DNA of 64,000 nt from Bordetella genomosp. 10 (GCF_002261225.1 NZ_NEVM01000005.1:620001-684000); one strand, 5' to 3'. Positions 40,124 to 50,022 are shown, counted from the stretch's first letter. The notes: a model not told the origin generated them from the sequence alone. Made by a program: numbers and translations.

Positions 40124-40612
40124 TCAGCCCGCCTGCCTGGATAACCAGGCGGGAACCCAATGTTGCGGCAGCCAGCCCTGCCAGTAGGCATAGGCCAGGC
40201 CCGCGGCCACCACCACCAGGATGACGATCAGCCAGCCCCACGAGGAGGAGCTGCCGCGGTCTTCGTCGACGTGGGCGCCGCCGGTGGCCGAGTGCAGGGG
40301 CCCCTGCACCAGGCTGGCCGGGTGGGCGGCGCTCATGTGCGGATCCAGCGAAGCGATGATGGCCTGCGGATCGGCGCCGAGCAGGCGCGCGTAGCTGCGT
40401 ATCAGGCCGCGCAGCGAGATGCCCGTGGGCAGGTCGGCCCACTTCTCGTTCTCCAGCGCGTCGATCTGGCGCGGCGCGAACTTGATGCGGCTGGCCACTT
40501 CTTCCAGCGACCAGCCCTTGCTGACGCGCAGCGAACGCAAAGCCGCCCCCACGGACTCGTTCCCTGCCTGGGCGGCGGTCTCGGATACGGGCTGAGCGGC
40601 TTCTTGCGTCAT
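40124..40612 (-). CDS. RodZ-like helix-turn-helix membrane protein, short form
   Basis: 162 aa from ATG 40612. An N-terminal XRE/RodZ helix-turn-helix ([37 protein letters not shown]) is followed by a linker and one membrane helix ([20 protein letters not shown]). The protein ends about 20 residues later. The order rlmN-rodZ-ispG-hisS matches RodZ, which anchors MreB for cell elongation, but the ~150-residue periplasmic domain of E. coli RodZ is absent. The start overlaps the rlmN stop (ATGA). Confidence 0.8.
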   Translation of the reverse strand: MTQEAAQPVSETAAQAGNESVGAALRSLRVSKGWSLEEVASRIKFAPRQIDALENEKWADLPTGISLRGLIRSYARLLGADPQAIIASLDPHMSAAHPASLVQGPLHSATGGAHVDEDRGSSSSWGWLIVILVVVAAGLAYAYWQGWLPQHWVPAWLSRQAG

Positions 40613-41778
40613 GCATGCACCTGTTTGATCGGGATGGCCCGGCGCTGCGCGGCGATGCGTTCCGTGATTTTGGTACGGTCGCGCACTTCGCCCGCCAACT
40701 GGCCACAGGCGGCGTCGATATCGTCGCCACGGGTCTTGCGCACCGTGGTGATGACGCCGGCATCCATCAGCCGCTGCGCGAAGATGCGCACGCGCGCCAT
40801 CGGCGAGCGCTTCAAGCCGGATTGCGGAAAAGGATTGAACGGGATCAGGTTGAGCTTGCAGCGCACCTGGCGCGCGATCGCCACCAGTTCCCGGGCATGC
40901 TGGTCGGAGTCGTTGACGCCGTCCAGCATGACGTATTCGAAGGTAATGAAATCGCGCGGCGCGTACGCCAGGTAGCGATTGCATGCAGCCAGCAGCTCGG
41001 CCAGCGGGTACTTGCGGTTCAGCGGCACCAGTTCGTCGCGCAGCGCGTCGTTGGGCGCGTGCAGCGAGACGGCCAGGGCCACCGGACAGTCCTGCGACAG
41101 GCGGTCCATCATGGGCACCACGCCCGAGGTGGACACCGTGACGCGGCGGCGCGACAGGCCATAGGCGTTGTCGTCCAGCATCAGGCGCAGCGAGGTCAAC
41201 ACCTGGTCGTAGTTGAGCAGGGGCTCGCCCATGCCCATCATGACCACGTTGCTGACCACGCGGTTGTCGGCCGGCGCGCTGGCCGCGCCGCCCTCGGCGG
41301 CCGGCAGCCGGGCGCTGGCCAGGTCCGCCTCCAGCACCTTGCGGGCCCACCACAACTGGCCGACGATTTCGCTGGCGTGCAGGTTGCGGTTGAATCCCTG
41401 GTGCCCGGTGGAACAGAAACGGCAGTTGACCGTGCAGCCGGCCTGGCTGGAGATGCACAAGGTGCCGCGGTCGTCCTCGGGGATGAACACGGTTTCGATG
41501 GCATTGCCCTGGCCGACGTCGAACAGCCACTTGCGGGTGCCGTCGGACGAACGCTGCTGGGTCATGACCGGCGGCGCCTGGATGAGGCAGTTCTCCGCCA
41601 ACTGGCCGCGGAAGTCGCGCGCCAGGTCGGTCATGGCGTCGAACGAATCGGCGCCGCGCTGGTGCACCCAGCGCTGCAACTGCTTGGCGCGGAAGGGCTT
41701 GCCGCCCCAGCGCGCCACCAGCCCGGCCAGCTCGCCGCCGTCCAGGCCCAGCAGATTGATGCGTTCGACGTTTTCCAT
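40609..41778 (-). CDS. rlmN: RlmN, 23S rRNA/tRNA adenine-C2 methyltransferase
   Basis: The start is ATG at 41778 ([17 protein letters not shown]), giving 389 aa; a TTG 27 bp upstream that overlaps the ndk stop is possible. The radical SAM CX3CX2C motif ([14 protein letters not shown], near residue 117-124), [11 protein letters not shown] and [10 protein letters not shown] are diagnostic. It methylates A2503 of 23S rRNA and A37 of some tRNAs, improving translation fidelity. A 10-20-residue alanine-rich insertion lies before [14 protein letters not shown]. It lies between ndk and the rodZ-like gene; pilF, often found here, is absent. Confidence 0.97.
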   Translation of the reverse strand: MENVERINLLGLDGGELAGLVARWGGKPFRAKQLQRWVHQRGADSFDAMTDLARDFRGQLAENCLIQAPPVMTQQRSSDGTRKWLFDVGQGNAIETVFIPEDDRGTLCISSQAGCTVNCRFCSTGHQGFNRNLHASEIVGQLWWARKVLEADLASARLPAAEGGAASAPADNRVVSNVVMMGMGEPLLNYDQVLTSLRLMLDDNAYGLSRRRVTVSTSGVVPMMDRLSQDCPVALAVSLHAPNDALRDELVPLNRKYPLAELLAACNRYLAYAPRDFITFEYVMLDGVNDSDQHARELVAIARQVRCKLNLIPFNPFPQSGLKRSPMARVRIFAQRLMDAGVITTVRKTRGDDIDAACGQLAGEVRDRTKITERIAAQRRAIPIKQVHA

Positions 41779-41801
41779 GTCGCGTTGCGCCCCAGCCGCG
41801 A

Positions 41802-42227
41802 TCAACGGCTGTGGATGTTGATTTCGGGGAAGAAGAAAGCCACTTCGACCGCGGCGGTTTCCGGCGCGTCCGAGCCGTGCACGGCGTTGGCGTCGATGCT
41901 GTCGGCGAAGTCGGCGCGGATGGTGCCGGCGGCGGCCTTCTTGGGGTCGGTGGCGCCCATCAGGTCACGGTTCTTCTGGATGGCGTCCTCGCCTTCCAGC
42001 ACTTGCACGAAGACCGGGCCGGAAACCATGAAGTCGACCAGGTCCTTGAAGAAGGGACGTTCCTTGTGCACAGCGTAAAAACGCTCGGCGTCAGCGCGGG
42101 AAAGCTGCTGCAGGCGGGCAGCGATCACCTTCAGGCCGGCCTGCTCGAAACGGGCCACGATTTGGCCGATAACGTTCTTCGCCACGGCGTCGGGCTTGAT
42201 AATCGAGAGGGTACGTTGGACAGACAT
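41802..42227 (-). CDS. ndk: Nucleoside diphosphate kinase Ndk
   Basis: 141 aa from ATG 42227 with GGAG upstream. [19 protein letters not shown] carries the ATP-binding lysine, and [20 protein letters not shown] the catalytic histidine. It balances nucleoside triphosphates using ATP. First gene of the ndk-rlmN-rodZ-ispG-hisS run; divergent from valS. Confidence 0.98.
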   Translation of the reverse strand: MSVQRTLSIIKPDAVAKNVIGQIVARFEQAGLKVIAARLQQLSRADAERFYAVHKERPFFKDLVDFMVSGPVFVQVLEGEDAIQKNRDLMGATDPKKAAAGTIRADFADSIDANAVHGSDAPETAAVEVAFFFPEINIHSR

Positions 42228-42277
42228 GAAAACTCCAATAAAAACAGGGACTTCTAACAGGTTTACAGTAACCGGCC

Positions 42278-42286
42278 ATTCTAGCA
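42278..42286 (-). promoter_or_regulatory. Extended -10 promoter of ndk
   Basis: Reads TGCTAGAAT on the minus strand, about 50 bp before the ndk start and within the 147-bp divergent ndk-valS region. No -35 matches well, as expected for an extended -10. Same decamer as in front of rpsU and rpsP. Confidence 0.5.
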
Positions 42287-42374
42287 TGCCTATAAGGGCC
42301 GTCTACATCATAAAATCGCATGTTTGACCCGCCGACGTTGGATCGGTCGGGCGATCTGTCCCCGGAACCGTGTA

Positions 42375-45287
42375 ATGAATAAAGCCGTGAACGACGCCGC
42401 GCAATCCGCCGCGTCCCCCGCCGCCCCTGCCGAGACACAGGAACTCGCCAAAAGCTTCGAGCCGGCCGATCTCGAAGCGCGCTGGTACGCCGAATGGAAC
42501 CGGCGCGGCTATTTCGATGGCGGCCGCCACGTCAATACAGGTTCTGGAGACCAAAGTTACACCATCCAGTTCCCGCCGCCCAATGTAACGGGCACGCTGC
42601 ACATGGGCCACGCCTTCAACCAGACCATCATGGACGGGCTGGCCCGCTATCGCCGCATGTCGGGCGACGACACCGTGCTGATCCCCGGCACCGACCATGC
42701 CGGCATCGCCACCCAGATCGTGGTGCAGCGCCAACTGGACGCCCAGAACATTTCCCGCCACGACCTCGGCCGCGCGAAGTTCGTCGAGAAGGTCTGGGAG
42801 TGGAAGGAACAGTCCGGCAGCACCATCACCGGCCAGATGCGCCGCCTGGGCGCCTCGGCCGACTGGCACCGCGAATACTTCACCATGGACGAGCGCATGT
42901 CGCGCGGCGTGGTGGAAACCTTCGTGCGCCTGTACCGCGAAGGCCTGATCTACCGCGGCAAGCGCCTGGTCAACTGGGACCCCAAGCTGCTGACGGCGGT
43001 GTCGGACCTGGAAGTGCAGTCGGAGGAAACCGACGGCTTCATGTGGCACATCACCTACCCCTTCGTCGACGGGCCGCAGACCATCGTCGACAAGGAAGGC
43101 CGCACGGTCACCCTGCGCGGCATGACCATCGCCACCACACGGCCCGAGACCATGCTGGCCGACGGCGCGCTGTGCGTGCACCCGGACGACGAGCGCTACC
43201 GCCACCTGGTCGGCAAGCTGGTGGAGCTGCCGCTGTGCGACCGCAACATTCCCATCATCGCGGACGATTTCGTCGATCCGGACTTCGGCACGGGTTGCGT
43301 CAAGATCACCGGCGCCCATGACTTCAACGACTATGCCTGCGCCTTGCGCCACGACCTGCCGCTGATCGTCATCTTCACGCCCGACGCCCACATCAACGAC
43401 AACGGCCCGGCCCGGTTCCGCGGCATGGAGCGCTATGAAGCGCGCAAGGCCGTCGTCGCCGCGCTGGAGGAAGAGGGCTACCTGGCCAAGGTCGAACCGC
43501 ACAAGATGATGCAGCCCAAGGGCGACCGCACCGGCGTCGTGCTGGAGCCCATGCTGACCGACCAGTGGTTCGTCGCCATGAGCAAGCCGGCGCCCGAAGG
43601 CACGCTGCATCCCGGCAAGAGCATCACCGAGGTGGCGCTGGAAGTGGTGGCCGACGGCCGCGTGTCCTTCTATCCCGAAAACTGGACCACCATCTACAAC
43701 CAGTGGCTGAACAACATCCAGGACTGGTGCATTTCGCGCCAGTTGTGGTGGGGCCACCAGATCCCGGCCTGGTATGCCGAGGACGGCTCGATCTTCGTCG
43801 CGCACAACGAGGAAGACGCCCTCGCGCAGGCCCGCGCCGCCGGCGTGCAGGGCCCGCTGCAACGCGACCCCGACGTGCTCGACACCTGGTTCTCGTCGGC
43901 GCTGGTGCCCTTCACCGACCTGGGCTGGCCCGAGCAGACGCCGGACCTGGCGCGCTACCTGCCGTCCAGCGTGCTGGTGACCGGCTTCGACATCATCTTC
44001 TTCTGGGTGGCGCGCATGGTCATGATGACCACCCACCTGACCGGCCAGATCCCGTTCAAGCACGTCTACGTGCACGGCCTGATCCGCGACGCCGACGGCC
44101 AGAAGATGAGCAAGTCCAAGGGCAACACGCTGGATCCGGTCGACCTGATCGACGGCGTGGACCTGGAAACGCTGGTGCGCAAGCGCACCTACGGCCTGAT
44201 GAACCCCAAGCAGGCGGGCCAGATCGAGAAGGCCACGCGGCGCCAGTATCCGGACGGCATCCCCGCCTTCGGCGCCGATGCGCTGCGCTTCACCATGGCC
44301 GCCTACGCCACGCTGGGCCGCAACATCAACTTCGACCTCAAGCGCTGCGAGGGCTACCGCAACTTCTGCAACAAGCTGTGGAACGCCACGCGCTTCGTGC
44401 TGATGAACACCGAGGGCCATGACCTGAGCCAGGCGGCTGCCGCGGGCGAAACCTCCTTCGTGGACCGCTGGATCGTCAGCCAGTTGCAGGAACTGGAAAC
44501 CGAGGTCGCGCGCGGCTTCGCCGACTATCGCTTCGACAACGTCGCCAACGCGCTCTACCGCTTCGTATGGGACGAGTATTGCGACTGGTACGTCGAACTG
44601 GCCAAGGTGCAGATCCAGAACGGCACGCCGGCCCAGCAACTGGGCACGCGCGCCACGCTGATCCGCGTGCTGGAAGTGGTGCTGCGCCTGGCGCACCCCA
44701 TCATTCCCTTCATCACGGAAGAGCTGTGGCAGAAGGTGTCGGTGGTGGCCGGCAAGCGCGCCGCCGGCAAGGACGACAGCGTCAGCGTGCAGCCCTACCC
44801 GGTCGCCAACCCGGCGGCGATCGACAAGGCCGCCGAGGCCGACGTCGCCAACCTGAAGGCCCAGGTCGAAGCCGTGCGCGCCCTGCGCGGCGAGATGAAC
44901 CTGTCGCCCGCGCAGAAGGTGCCGCTGGTGGCCCAGGGCGACCGCGCCGAGCTGGAGCGCAACGGCCCCTACCTGGCCGCGCTGGCGCGCCTGAGCGAAG
45001 TGGAAACGGTGGCCGCCCTGCCCGACGTCGGCGCGCCCGTGCAGGTGGTGGGCAGCGCCCGCCTGATGCTGCGCGTGGAGATCGACGTGGCCGCCGAGAC
45101 CGCCCGCCTGGACAAGGAAATCGCCCGCCTGGAAGGCGAGATCGCCAAGGCCAACGGCAAGCTGTCCAATGCCAGCTTCGTCGAACGCGCGCCGGCCGCG
45201 GTGGTCGAGCAGGAACGGGCCCGCCTGGGCCAGTTCAGCGAGACGCTGGCCAAGGTGCGCGAGCAGCGGGGCAAGCTCGCGGCCTGA
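42375..45287 (+). CDS. valS: Valyl-tRNA synthetase ValS
   Basis: The start is ATG 42375 ([10 protein letters not shown]), giving 970 aa. The class I signatures are [14 protein letters not shown] (HIGH) and [10 protein letters not shown] (KMSKS). The CP1 editing domain ([32 protein letters not shown]) lies between them, and the C-terminal coiled-coil arm carries [20 protein letters not shown]. It charges tRNA-Val and clears threonine. Transcribed alone and divergently from ndk. Confidence 0.98.
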   Translation: MNKAVNDAAQSAASPAAPAETQELAKSFEPADLEARWYAEWNRRGYFDGGRHVNTGSGDQSYTIQFPPPNVTGTLHMGHAFNQTIMDGLARYRRMSGDDTVLIPGTDHAGIATQIVVQRQLDAQNISRHDLGRAKFVEKVWEWKEQSGSTITGQMRRLGASADWHREYFTMDERMSRGVVETFVRLYREGLIYRGKRLVNWDPKLLTAVSDLEVQSEETDGFMWHITYPFVDGPQTIVDKEGRTVTLRGMTIATTRPETMLADGALCVHPDDERYRHLVGKLVELPLCDRNIPIIADDFVDPDFGTGCVKITGAHDFNDYACALRHDLPLIVIFTPDAHINDNGPARFRGMERYEARKAVVAALEEEGYLAKVEPHKMMQPKGDRTGVVLEPMLTDQWFVAMSKPAPEGTLHPGKSITEVALEVVADGRVSFYPENWTTIYNQWLNNIQDWCISRQLWWGHQIPAWYAEDGSIFVAHNEEDALAQARAAGVQGPLQRDPDVLDTWFSSALVPFTDLGWPEQTPDLARYLPSSVLVTGFDIIFFWVARMVMMTTHLTGQIPFKHVYVHGLIRDADGQKMSKSKGNTLDPVDLIDGVDLETLVRKRTYGLMNPKQAGQIEKATRRQYPDGIPAFGADALRFTMAAYATLGRNINFDLKRCEGYRNFCNKLWNATRFVLMNTEGHDLSQAAAAGETSFVDRWIVSQLQELETEVARGFADYRFDNVANALYRFVWDEYCDWYVELAKVQIQNGTPAQQLGTRATLIRVLEVVLRLAHPIIPFITEELWQKVSVVAGKRAAGKDDSVSVQPYPVANPAAIDKAAEADVANLKAQVEAVRALRGEMNLSPAQKVPLVAQGDRAELERNGPYLAALARLSEVETVAALPDVGAPVQVVGSARLMLRVEIDVAAETARLDKEIARLEGEIAKANGKLSNASFVERAPAAVVEQERARLGQFSETLAKVREQRGKLAA

Positions 45288-45313
45288 TTTCGCCTATCCA
45301 GTTCGTCACTCAG

Positions 45314-45355
45314 ACCCCGGCGGTCGGACAAGCAGTCCGGTCGCCGGGGTTTTTC
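45314..45355 (+). terminator. Intrinsic terminator of valS
   Basis: ACCCCGGCG at 45314-45322 pairs exactly with CGCCGGGGT at 45342-45350, with an inner CGGAC/GTCCG stem and a five-base loop, followed by TTTTTC. A strong factor-independent terminator 27 bp past the valS stop. Confidence 0.92.
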
Positions 45356-45518
45356 TTTGTTCTCTCGCATTCTCACAAGGAATGAATAACGGCATTTATT
45401 TGATTTGACCGTGTTTTCCACCGGCTGCTCAAATCTGAACCGCCGGGGCGCCTGTCTGTCTTCCCCCGCGGCGCCCGAGTCCTTGCCCTTGCCCGGCGGA
45501 CGAAATGTGGAGAGCACC

Positions 45519-46532
45519 ATGAACGACGACATGCGAAAACCTGGGCCGGGGCGGCCGGCTTCCCGGCTTGCCCGGTGGGGCGCGGCGCTGGGGCTCCTGG
45601 CCGCCGGCTGGGGCATGGCCGCGGCCGCCGGCGCCGCTTCCTTTCCCGACCACCAGATCGAGCTCGTCGTGCCGTTTTCTCCCGGCGGCTCCACCGATGC
45701 CATGGCGCGCTACGCCGCGCCCCGCCTGAGCAAGCTGCTGGGCGTGCCGGTAGTGGTGATGAACAAGCCCGGCGCGGGCGGCGCCATCGGCACCAGCTAC
45801 GTGCTGGCGCAGCCCGACGGCTATCGCATCATGACGGGCGGCAACTCGAATCTGGGCCCCCTGCTGGTGCCGGGCAGCAACCTGGCCCGCTACAAGCTCG
45901 ACGACATCGCCCCGCTCGGCATGAGCACCACGAATACGATGGCGATCGTCTGCAACACCGGCCGCTACCGGGACTTCGCGGCCTTCGCCGGCGACATCAA
46001 GGACAAACCGGCCGGAACGGTCCGCATCGCTTCCTGGGGACCGCGCAGCCCGTCGCATTTCTACATCGAGATACTGGCGCAGCAGATCGGCCGCAAGGTC
46101 CTGCACATCCCGTTCGCTGGCGGCAACGACGCCATGCTGGCGACCATGGGCGACCACGTCGACGCGGCGGTGGTGACGCTGGCCACCGCCCTGCCCCACG
46201 TGCAGGCCGGCAAGCTGAAAGTGCTGGCGGTGACCTCGGCCGAACGGTCGGCGGACCTGCCGGACGTGCCCTCCATCAAGGAACTCGGCTATCCCAAGGC
46301 GGTGTACGTGTCCTTCGACGGCTTCGCCACGGCCGCGGCGGTGCCGCCGGACCGGATCGCCCGGTTGCGGGCCGCCATGGAGACGGTCCTGACCGACCGC
46401 GAGTACCAGGCGGAGATCAAGAAAATGGGCGCCGATCCGCAGTTCATGAACGGCACGGACTACGCGGCCTTTCTGCGCCGCAACCTGCAGACGCTGAGCG
46501 AGATCGCCGCCTCCGCCGACATGGAGCAATAG
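45519..46532 (+). CDS. Bug-family tripartite tricarboxylate transport receptor
   Basis: The start is ATG 45519 with GGAGAG upstream, giving 337 aa. A twin-arginine-free signal peptide (LGLLAAGWGMAAAAGAA, cleavage after GAA or AAG) is followed by the Bug fold: IELVVPFSPGGSTDAMARY, MNKPGAGGAIGTSYVLAQ, PSIKELGY and GFATAAAVPPDRIARL. Bug proteins bind small carboxylates or amino acids in the periplasm; no membrane permease (TctAB) is next to it. The next gene is a lyase of the argininosuccinate lyase family and a LysR regulator follows, so the ligand may feed that enzyme. Confidence 0.9.
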   Translation: MNDDMRKPGPGRPASRLARWGAALGLLAAGWGMAAAAGAASFPDHQIELVVPFSPGGSTDAMARYAAPRLSKLLGVPVVVMNKPGAGGAIGTSYVLAQPDGYRIMTGGNSNLGPLLVPGSNLARYKLDDIAPLGMSTTNTMAIVCNTGRYRDFAAFAGDIKDKPAGTVRIASWGPRSPSHFYIEILAQQIGRKVLHIPFAGGNDAMLATMGDHVDAAVVTLATALPHVQAGKLKVLAVTSAERSADLPDVPSIKELGYPKAVYVSFDGFATAAAVPPDRIARLRAAMETVLTDREYQAEIKKMGADPQFMNGTDYAAFLRRNLQTLSEIAASADMEQ

Positions 46533-46552
46533 CGCCGCGGCGGCGCGCCGTT

Positions 46553-46608
46553 CATCCGCTTTTCATCGATTTTCATCGCTGTTTATCGCGGTTCATCGCC
46601 GCCTATCG
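46553..46608 (+). repeat. Phased 10-bp repeats before the lyase gene
   Basis: CATCG, CATCG, TATCG, CATCG and TATCG begin at 46564, 46574, 46584, 46594 and 46604, exactly 10 bp apart, with an earlier CATCC at 46553. The unit is close to TTTCATCGCT. They fill the 90-bp gap between the Bug receptor and lyase genes, ending just before the GAGAGG ribosome site. Confidence 0.6.
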
Positions 46609-46622
46609 AACGAGAGGAAAAA

Positions 46623-48116
46623 GTGGGCCGACTCAAATCCGAAGCCAAGGCACCCGAACTGGTCGAATACGTCATGGCGCCTTTCCTGGCCGACATGGGA
46701 CAGTACTTCGACGCGCACCTGCGCATCCACAAGGCGCACGTGGTCATGCTGTGCGAGCAGCGCCTGGTGGACGCGGAAGAAGGCGGAAGCATCCTGGCGG
46801 CGCTGCGCGAGATGGAGCGGGCCGGGCCGGAGGGGTTGGCGCTGCATCACGATACCGATCTCTATATGCAGATGGAGGCCTACGTCAGCCGCCGGGCGCC
46901 GAAGGCGGGCGGGAAGATGCACATGGGCCGCAGCCGCAACGACCTCTACGCCTGCGGCGCGCGCCTCCTGACGCGCGACCGGCTGGCCGCGCTGATCGCC
47001 GACCTGCTCGACCTGCAAGAGGCCGTCCTGGCGCGAGCCGAGGAGCACGCCGTCACGGTCATGCCGGGCTATACCCACCTGCAGCACGCCGAGCCCATCA
47101 CGCTGGGCCATTTCCTGCTGGCGTTCCACGACGCCCTGGCGCGCGACCTCAAGCGCCTCGCCGCGGCCTACGACAACGCCAACCAGAATGCGCTGGGCAG
47201 CAGCGCCCTGGCCGGTTCGAGCTTTCCGCTGGACCGCGAGCGCACCGCCGCTTTGCTGGGTTTCGACGGCCTCGTGGAGAATTCGTACGATGCGGTGGCG
47301 GCGCGCGACTATGTCGTCGAGGCCATGGGCGCGCTGGCCGTGATGGCGTCGACCGTGGCCCGCGTGGTCGATACGCTGATCATCTGGTGCACGTCCGAAT
47401 TCGGCATGATCGACATGCCGGACAGCTACGGCTACACCAGCAGCATCATGCCGCAGAAGCGCAATCCGGGGTATTTCCTGGAAAGCGTGCGCTGCAAGTC
47501 GGCGCGCATCACGGGCGATATGTCGAGCGCGCTGTGCACATTGAAGGGCACGACCTTCGCCCAATCGCGCGACACCAGCTTCGAAATCACCATCGCCCTG
47601 TTCCGCGCCTTCGGCGAGGCGCGCGGCATCGTCAACGTCATGCGCGGCGTGGCGCGGGCCATGATCGTCAATGCCGACGCCATGCAGCAGAATTGCGCGC
47701 GCGAATTCTCCGGGGCGACGGAAATCGCCAACTTCCTGGTCAGGGAACGGGCATTGAATTTCCGCAGCGCCTACATGATCGTCGCCAATACCGTGCGGCT
47801 GGCCTGCGAACGCGGGCTGGGGCCGGCGGCGGTCACGCCGGCGCTGGTCGACGAAGCCGCGCGGGAGGTGCTGGGCCGGCCGGTCGACTTGCCCGAGCCG
47901 GCGCTGCGGCAGGCGCTCTCCCCGGCCGCCAACGTCGAGCTCAAGCGCACCGCGGGCAGCCCCAGCCGCAGCGAGGTGCTGCGCATGCTGGAACGGCGGC
48001 AGCGCGACCTGGCGCGCGACCGCGCCGAACACCAGGCCCGGCGCGACCGGCTGGCGCGGGCCGACGGCCTGCTGGAAACGGCGATCGACGCGCTGGCGCC
48101 GCCGGCGCGCGCCTGA
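46623..48116 (+). CDS. Argininosuccinate lyase-like enzyme (fumarase/aspartase superfamily)
   Basis: 497 aa starting at GTG 46623 after GAGAGG. Superfamily motifs are intact: MHMGRSRNDLYACGARLLTR (cf. argininosuccinate lyase SRNDQ), VMPGYTHLQHAEPITLGHF with the catalytic His, and the signature SSIMPQKRNPGYFL with the catalytic Ser. It should release fumarate or an analogue by beta-elimination. It lacks arginine-pathway neighbours and is next to a Bug receptor and a LysR regulator, so it may cleave an imported aspartate or succinyl compound rather than act in arginine synthesis. The substrate is unknown. Confidence 0.8.
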   Translation: MGRLKSEAKAPELVEYVMAPFLADMGQYFDAHLRIHKAHVVMLCEQRLVDAEEGGSILAALREMERAGPEGLALHHDTDLYMQMEAYVSRRAPKAGGKMHMGRSRNDLYACGARLLTRDRLAALIADLLDLQEAVLARAEEHAVTVMPGYTHLQHAEPITLGHFLLAFHDALARDLKRLAAAYDNANQNALGSSALAGSSFPLDRERTAALLGFDGLVENSYDAVAARDYVVEAMGALAVMASTVARVVDTLIIWCTSEFGMIDMPDSYGYTSSIMPQKRNPGYFLESVRCKSARITGDMSSALCTLKGTTFAQSRDTSFEITIALFRAFGEARGIVNVMRGVARAMIVNADAMQQNCAREFSGATEIANFLVRERALNFRSAYMIVANTVRLACERGLGPAAVTPALVDEAAREVLGRPVDLPEPALRQALSPAANVELKRTAGSPSRSEVLRMLERRQRDLARDRAEHQARRDRLARADGLLETAIDALAPPARA

Positions 48117-48262
48117 CCCCGGGGCGCCGCCCGCGGGTCCTGGCGGTTTTCCGTGTTCCACGATACATTGCAGGCGTTCTTGCGCGCGCTCGCGGCCATG
48201 CCAGGCTCGCCGCGCGCGCAGGCCGTCCACCTCGACTGTACGATCTCGGGAACACAGCGGCG

Positions 48263-49231
48263 ATGGTCACGATGCGGCAACTGGAAGCGCTGTGCGCGGT
48301 CATCGAATCGGGCTCCATCAGCGCGGCCGCCGAAAGACTGCATCTATCGCAGCCGGCGGTGAGCAAGATCATCGCGATGCTGGAATACCGCACCAAGCTC
48401 AAGCTGTTCGAGCGCGAATACCGCCGCATCGTCCCGACCGCCGAAGCGCTGTACCTGCACACGGAAGCGCGCCGCCTGCTGGCGGACCTGACGAACGTGG
48501 ACCGGCTGGCCGAGGAACTGCGCACGCTGAACGCGGGCGCGATCTCGCTGGGCTGCATGATGGCGCTCGGCTCCCACGTCGTGCCCGCCATCCTGGCGCG
48601 CTTCCTGGAGCGGCGCCCCAAGGTGGACCTGACCTTCCAGATCCGGAGCCCGAACAAGATCATGCAGTGGGCGATCGCGCAGCAGATCGATTTCGGCATC
48701 GGCATCACCGCCATGACCCACGAAGCGGTGCAGAAGGAAACGCTGTGCGTCGTCGACGGCGTCTGCGTGCTGCCGCCCGGCCACCGGTTGGCGCGCCGGC
48801 CGCACGTGCACGCGACGGACCTGCATGGCGAGCCTTTCATCTCCTTCGTCAAGGAAGGCTATATGCGGCAGACGCTGGACCAGGTCCTCGATGCCCTGGA
48901 CGTCTCCCCGCGGCGCACGGCCACGGCCTCCAACAGCCATGCCGCCTGCGCCCTGGTGCTGCAAGGCGCAGGGATCGCGGTGGCCGATCCGTACACGGCG
49001 GATTTCTTCGCCCCGCACGGCCTGGTCGTCAAGCCCTTCCTGCCCGCGGTCCGCTACGAATTCCAGCTACTCTGGCCCAGGTTCAAGGCGCGCGGCAAGC
49101 TGGTGCAAATGCTGGTGGCGGAACTGCGCGAAGGCATCGGCCAATACAACGAAGCCCACGGGCTGCGCGATTTGCGCGATCTGTGCGATTCCCGCACCGA
49201 CGCCGCGGCCGCGCCGCAACCGCAGTCCTGA
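48263..49231 (+). CDS. LysR-type transcriptional regulator
   Basis: 322 aa from ATG 48263 (a second ATG lies at 48272). The N-terminal winged helix-turn-helix reads MRQLEALCAVIESGSISAAA and LSQPAVSKIIAMLEYRTKL. The effector-binding domain follows (GCMMALGSHVVPAILARFLE, GIAVADPYTADFF). It lies downstream of the Bug receptor and lyase on the same strand, so it may control them and itself. Its stop is only 1 bp from the left copy of the trmD-end repeat, so before the islet arrived it probably met trmD end to end. Confidence 0.9.
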   Translation: MVTMRQLEALCAVIESGSISAAAERLHLSQPAVSKIIAMLEYRTKLKLFEREYRRIVPTAEALYLHTEARRLLADLTNVDRLAEELRTLNAGAISLGCMMALGSHVVPAILARFLERRPKVDLTFQIRSPNKIMQWAIAQQIDFGIGITAMTHEAVQKETLCVVDGVCVLPPGHRLARRPHVHATDLHGEPFISFVKEGYMRQTLDQVLDALDVSPRRTATASNSHAACALVLQGAGIAVADPYTADFFAPHGLVVKPFLPAVRYEFQLLWPRFKARGKLVQMLVAELREGIGQYNEAHGLRDLRDLCDSRTDAAAAPQPQS

Positions 49232-49232
49232 G

Positions 49233-49283
49233 TCAGCGCTTGTCGCCGGCCGCGGCCAGGAGGCTGAGGAAGCGTTCGTCGGC
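49233..49283. repeat. Left 51-bp direct repeat: duplicated trmD 3' end (att-like)
   Basis: Matches 50497-50547 base for base across 51 bp; the match breaks right after at 49284/50548. On the minus strand it encodes the last 16 residues and stop of TrmD. It marks the left edge of the HEPN/nucleotidyltransferase islet and looks like the product of site-specific insertion into the end of trmD. Confidence 0.85.
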
Positions 49284-49351
49284 CGGCCAGGGCCGCCGGT
49301 TCGCCGCCCAAGTGCATCCAGCAAGGCATTTGGAGGCATCGTGGGGAACAA

Positions 49352-49393
49352 TTGATGTATATTGAACATCAATCGATGTATAACGTACATCAA
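49352..49393. promoter_or_regulatory. Double palindromic operator of the HEPN/MNT operon
   Basis: Two inverted repeats: TTGATGT-7 bp-ACATCAA (49352-49372) and GATGTA-5 bp-TACATC (49375-49391, with outer T and A at 49373 and 49393). Their centres are 21 bp apart, about two helical turns. The four half-sites share GATGT. The region is AT-rich and precedes the wHTH-nucleotidyltransferase start by about 35 bp, fitting autorepression. A TATATT inside the first palindrome could be a -10. Confidence 0.65.
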
Positions 49394-49428
49394 ATCCATA
49401 AGCAGCTTTTTGCCCCTGGACGCAGGCC

Positions 49429-50022
49429 ATGAATACACAGATGCTCTCGGAACTCTTTGGCGGCGCCGAGCGATACAAGGCATTGAAATGCTTGTTCGAA
49501 TCCCCTAGCCGCGACTTCGGGGCACGCGACCTGGCGAGTGCGGCCGGCATCGACCCCGGCAACGCTTCCCGCTGGCTGCGCCGCTGGGCACAGTACGGCC
49601 TGCTGGAAAAGAAAGAAATCCTCAACCGGCCTCGTTATTCGGTCTCCCCTGATCCCGCCCTCGCCCACCTGAAGCTGTTCTTCCAGCAGGACAGCGAAGT
49701 CGTGCGCGTATTGCGGGAGCAGCTATCGGAGTTGGGCGATCGCGTCATCGCCGCGGCGATATTCGGATCCACCGCAAGAGGCACGGATGGAGCGGATAGC
49801 GACATTGACCTCCTTCTTGTTACGAAGATCCCCAGAGTGCAGGCGCAGGCCTCGTTCAAGCCAGCGGGCCGCCAGCTCAAACGCCCCGTGAACGTCACGA
49901 CGTTCGAGCCGGATCGTTGGCGCGAAGCGGTAGCCAGTGGAAATCCTTTCGCACTGGAACTCCTGGGCGATGCACTCATCGCACTCAAGGGAGATCTGAA
50001 TGGCATTGCGCAAACCGGGTGA
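49429..50022 (+). CDS. wHTH-nucleotidyltransferase (MNT-type antitoxin)
   Basis: 197 aa. Residues about 1-75 form a winged helix-turn-helix (DFGARDLASAAGIDPGNASR, WLRRWAQYGLLEK). Residues about 100-195 are a minimal nucleotidyltransferase domain with the exact GSx10DxD motif: FGSTARGTDGADSDIDLLLV. MNT proteins neutralise HEPN toxins by adding AMP, and the DNA-binding part could repress the operon through the palindromes. It overlaps the HEPN gene by 23 bp. Base use is lower in G+C than in neighbours. An alternative start ATG lies 12 bp downstream at 49441. Confidence 0.85.
   Translation: MNTQMLSELFGGAERYKALKCLFESPSRDFGARDLASAAGIDPGNASRWLRRWAQYGLLEKKEILNRPRYSVSPDPALAHLKLFFQQDSEVVRVLREQLSELGDRVIAAAIFGSTARGTDGADSDIDLLLVTKIPRVQAQASFKPAGRQLKRPVNVTTFEPDRWREAVASGNPFALELLGDALIALKGDLNGIAQTG

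Noticed and set aside
42303..44696. A 797-codon minus-strand frame opposite valS
   Set aside because: Antisense shadow of valS with no family motif or ribosome site.
46553..46608. CRISPR array
   Set aside because: Units are only 10 bp with no spacers of typical length and no cas genes nearby.
45575..49231. A 1218-codon open frame on the plus strand
   Set aside because: It crosses the Bug receptor and lyase genes out of frame and only its last part, from 48263, is the real LysR gene. The rest is an arginine/glycine-rich shadow caused by high GC content.
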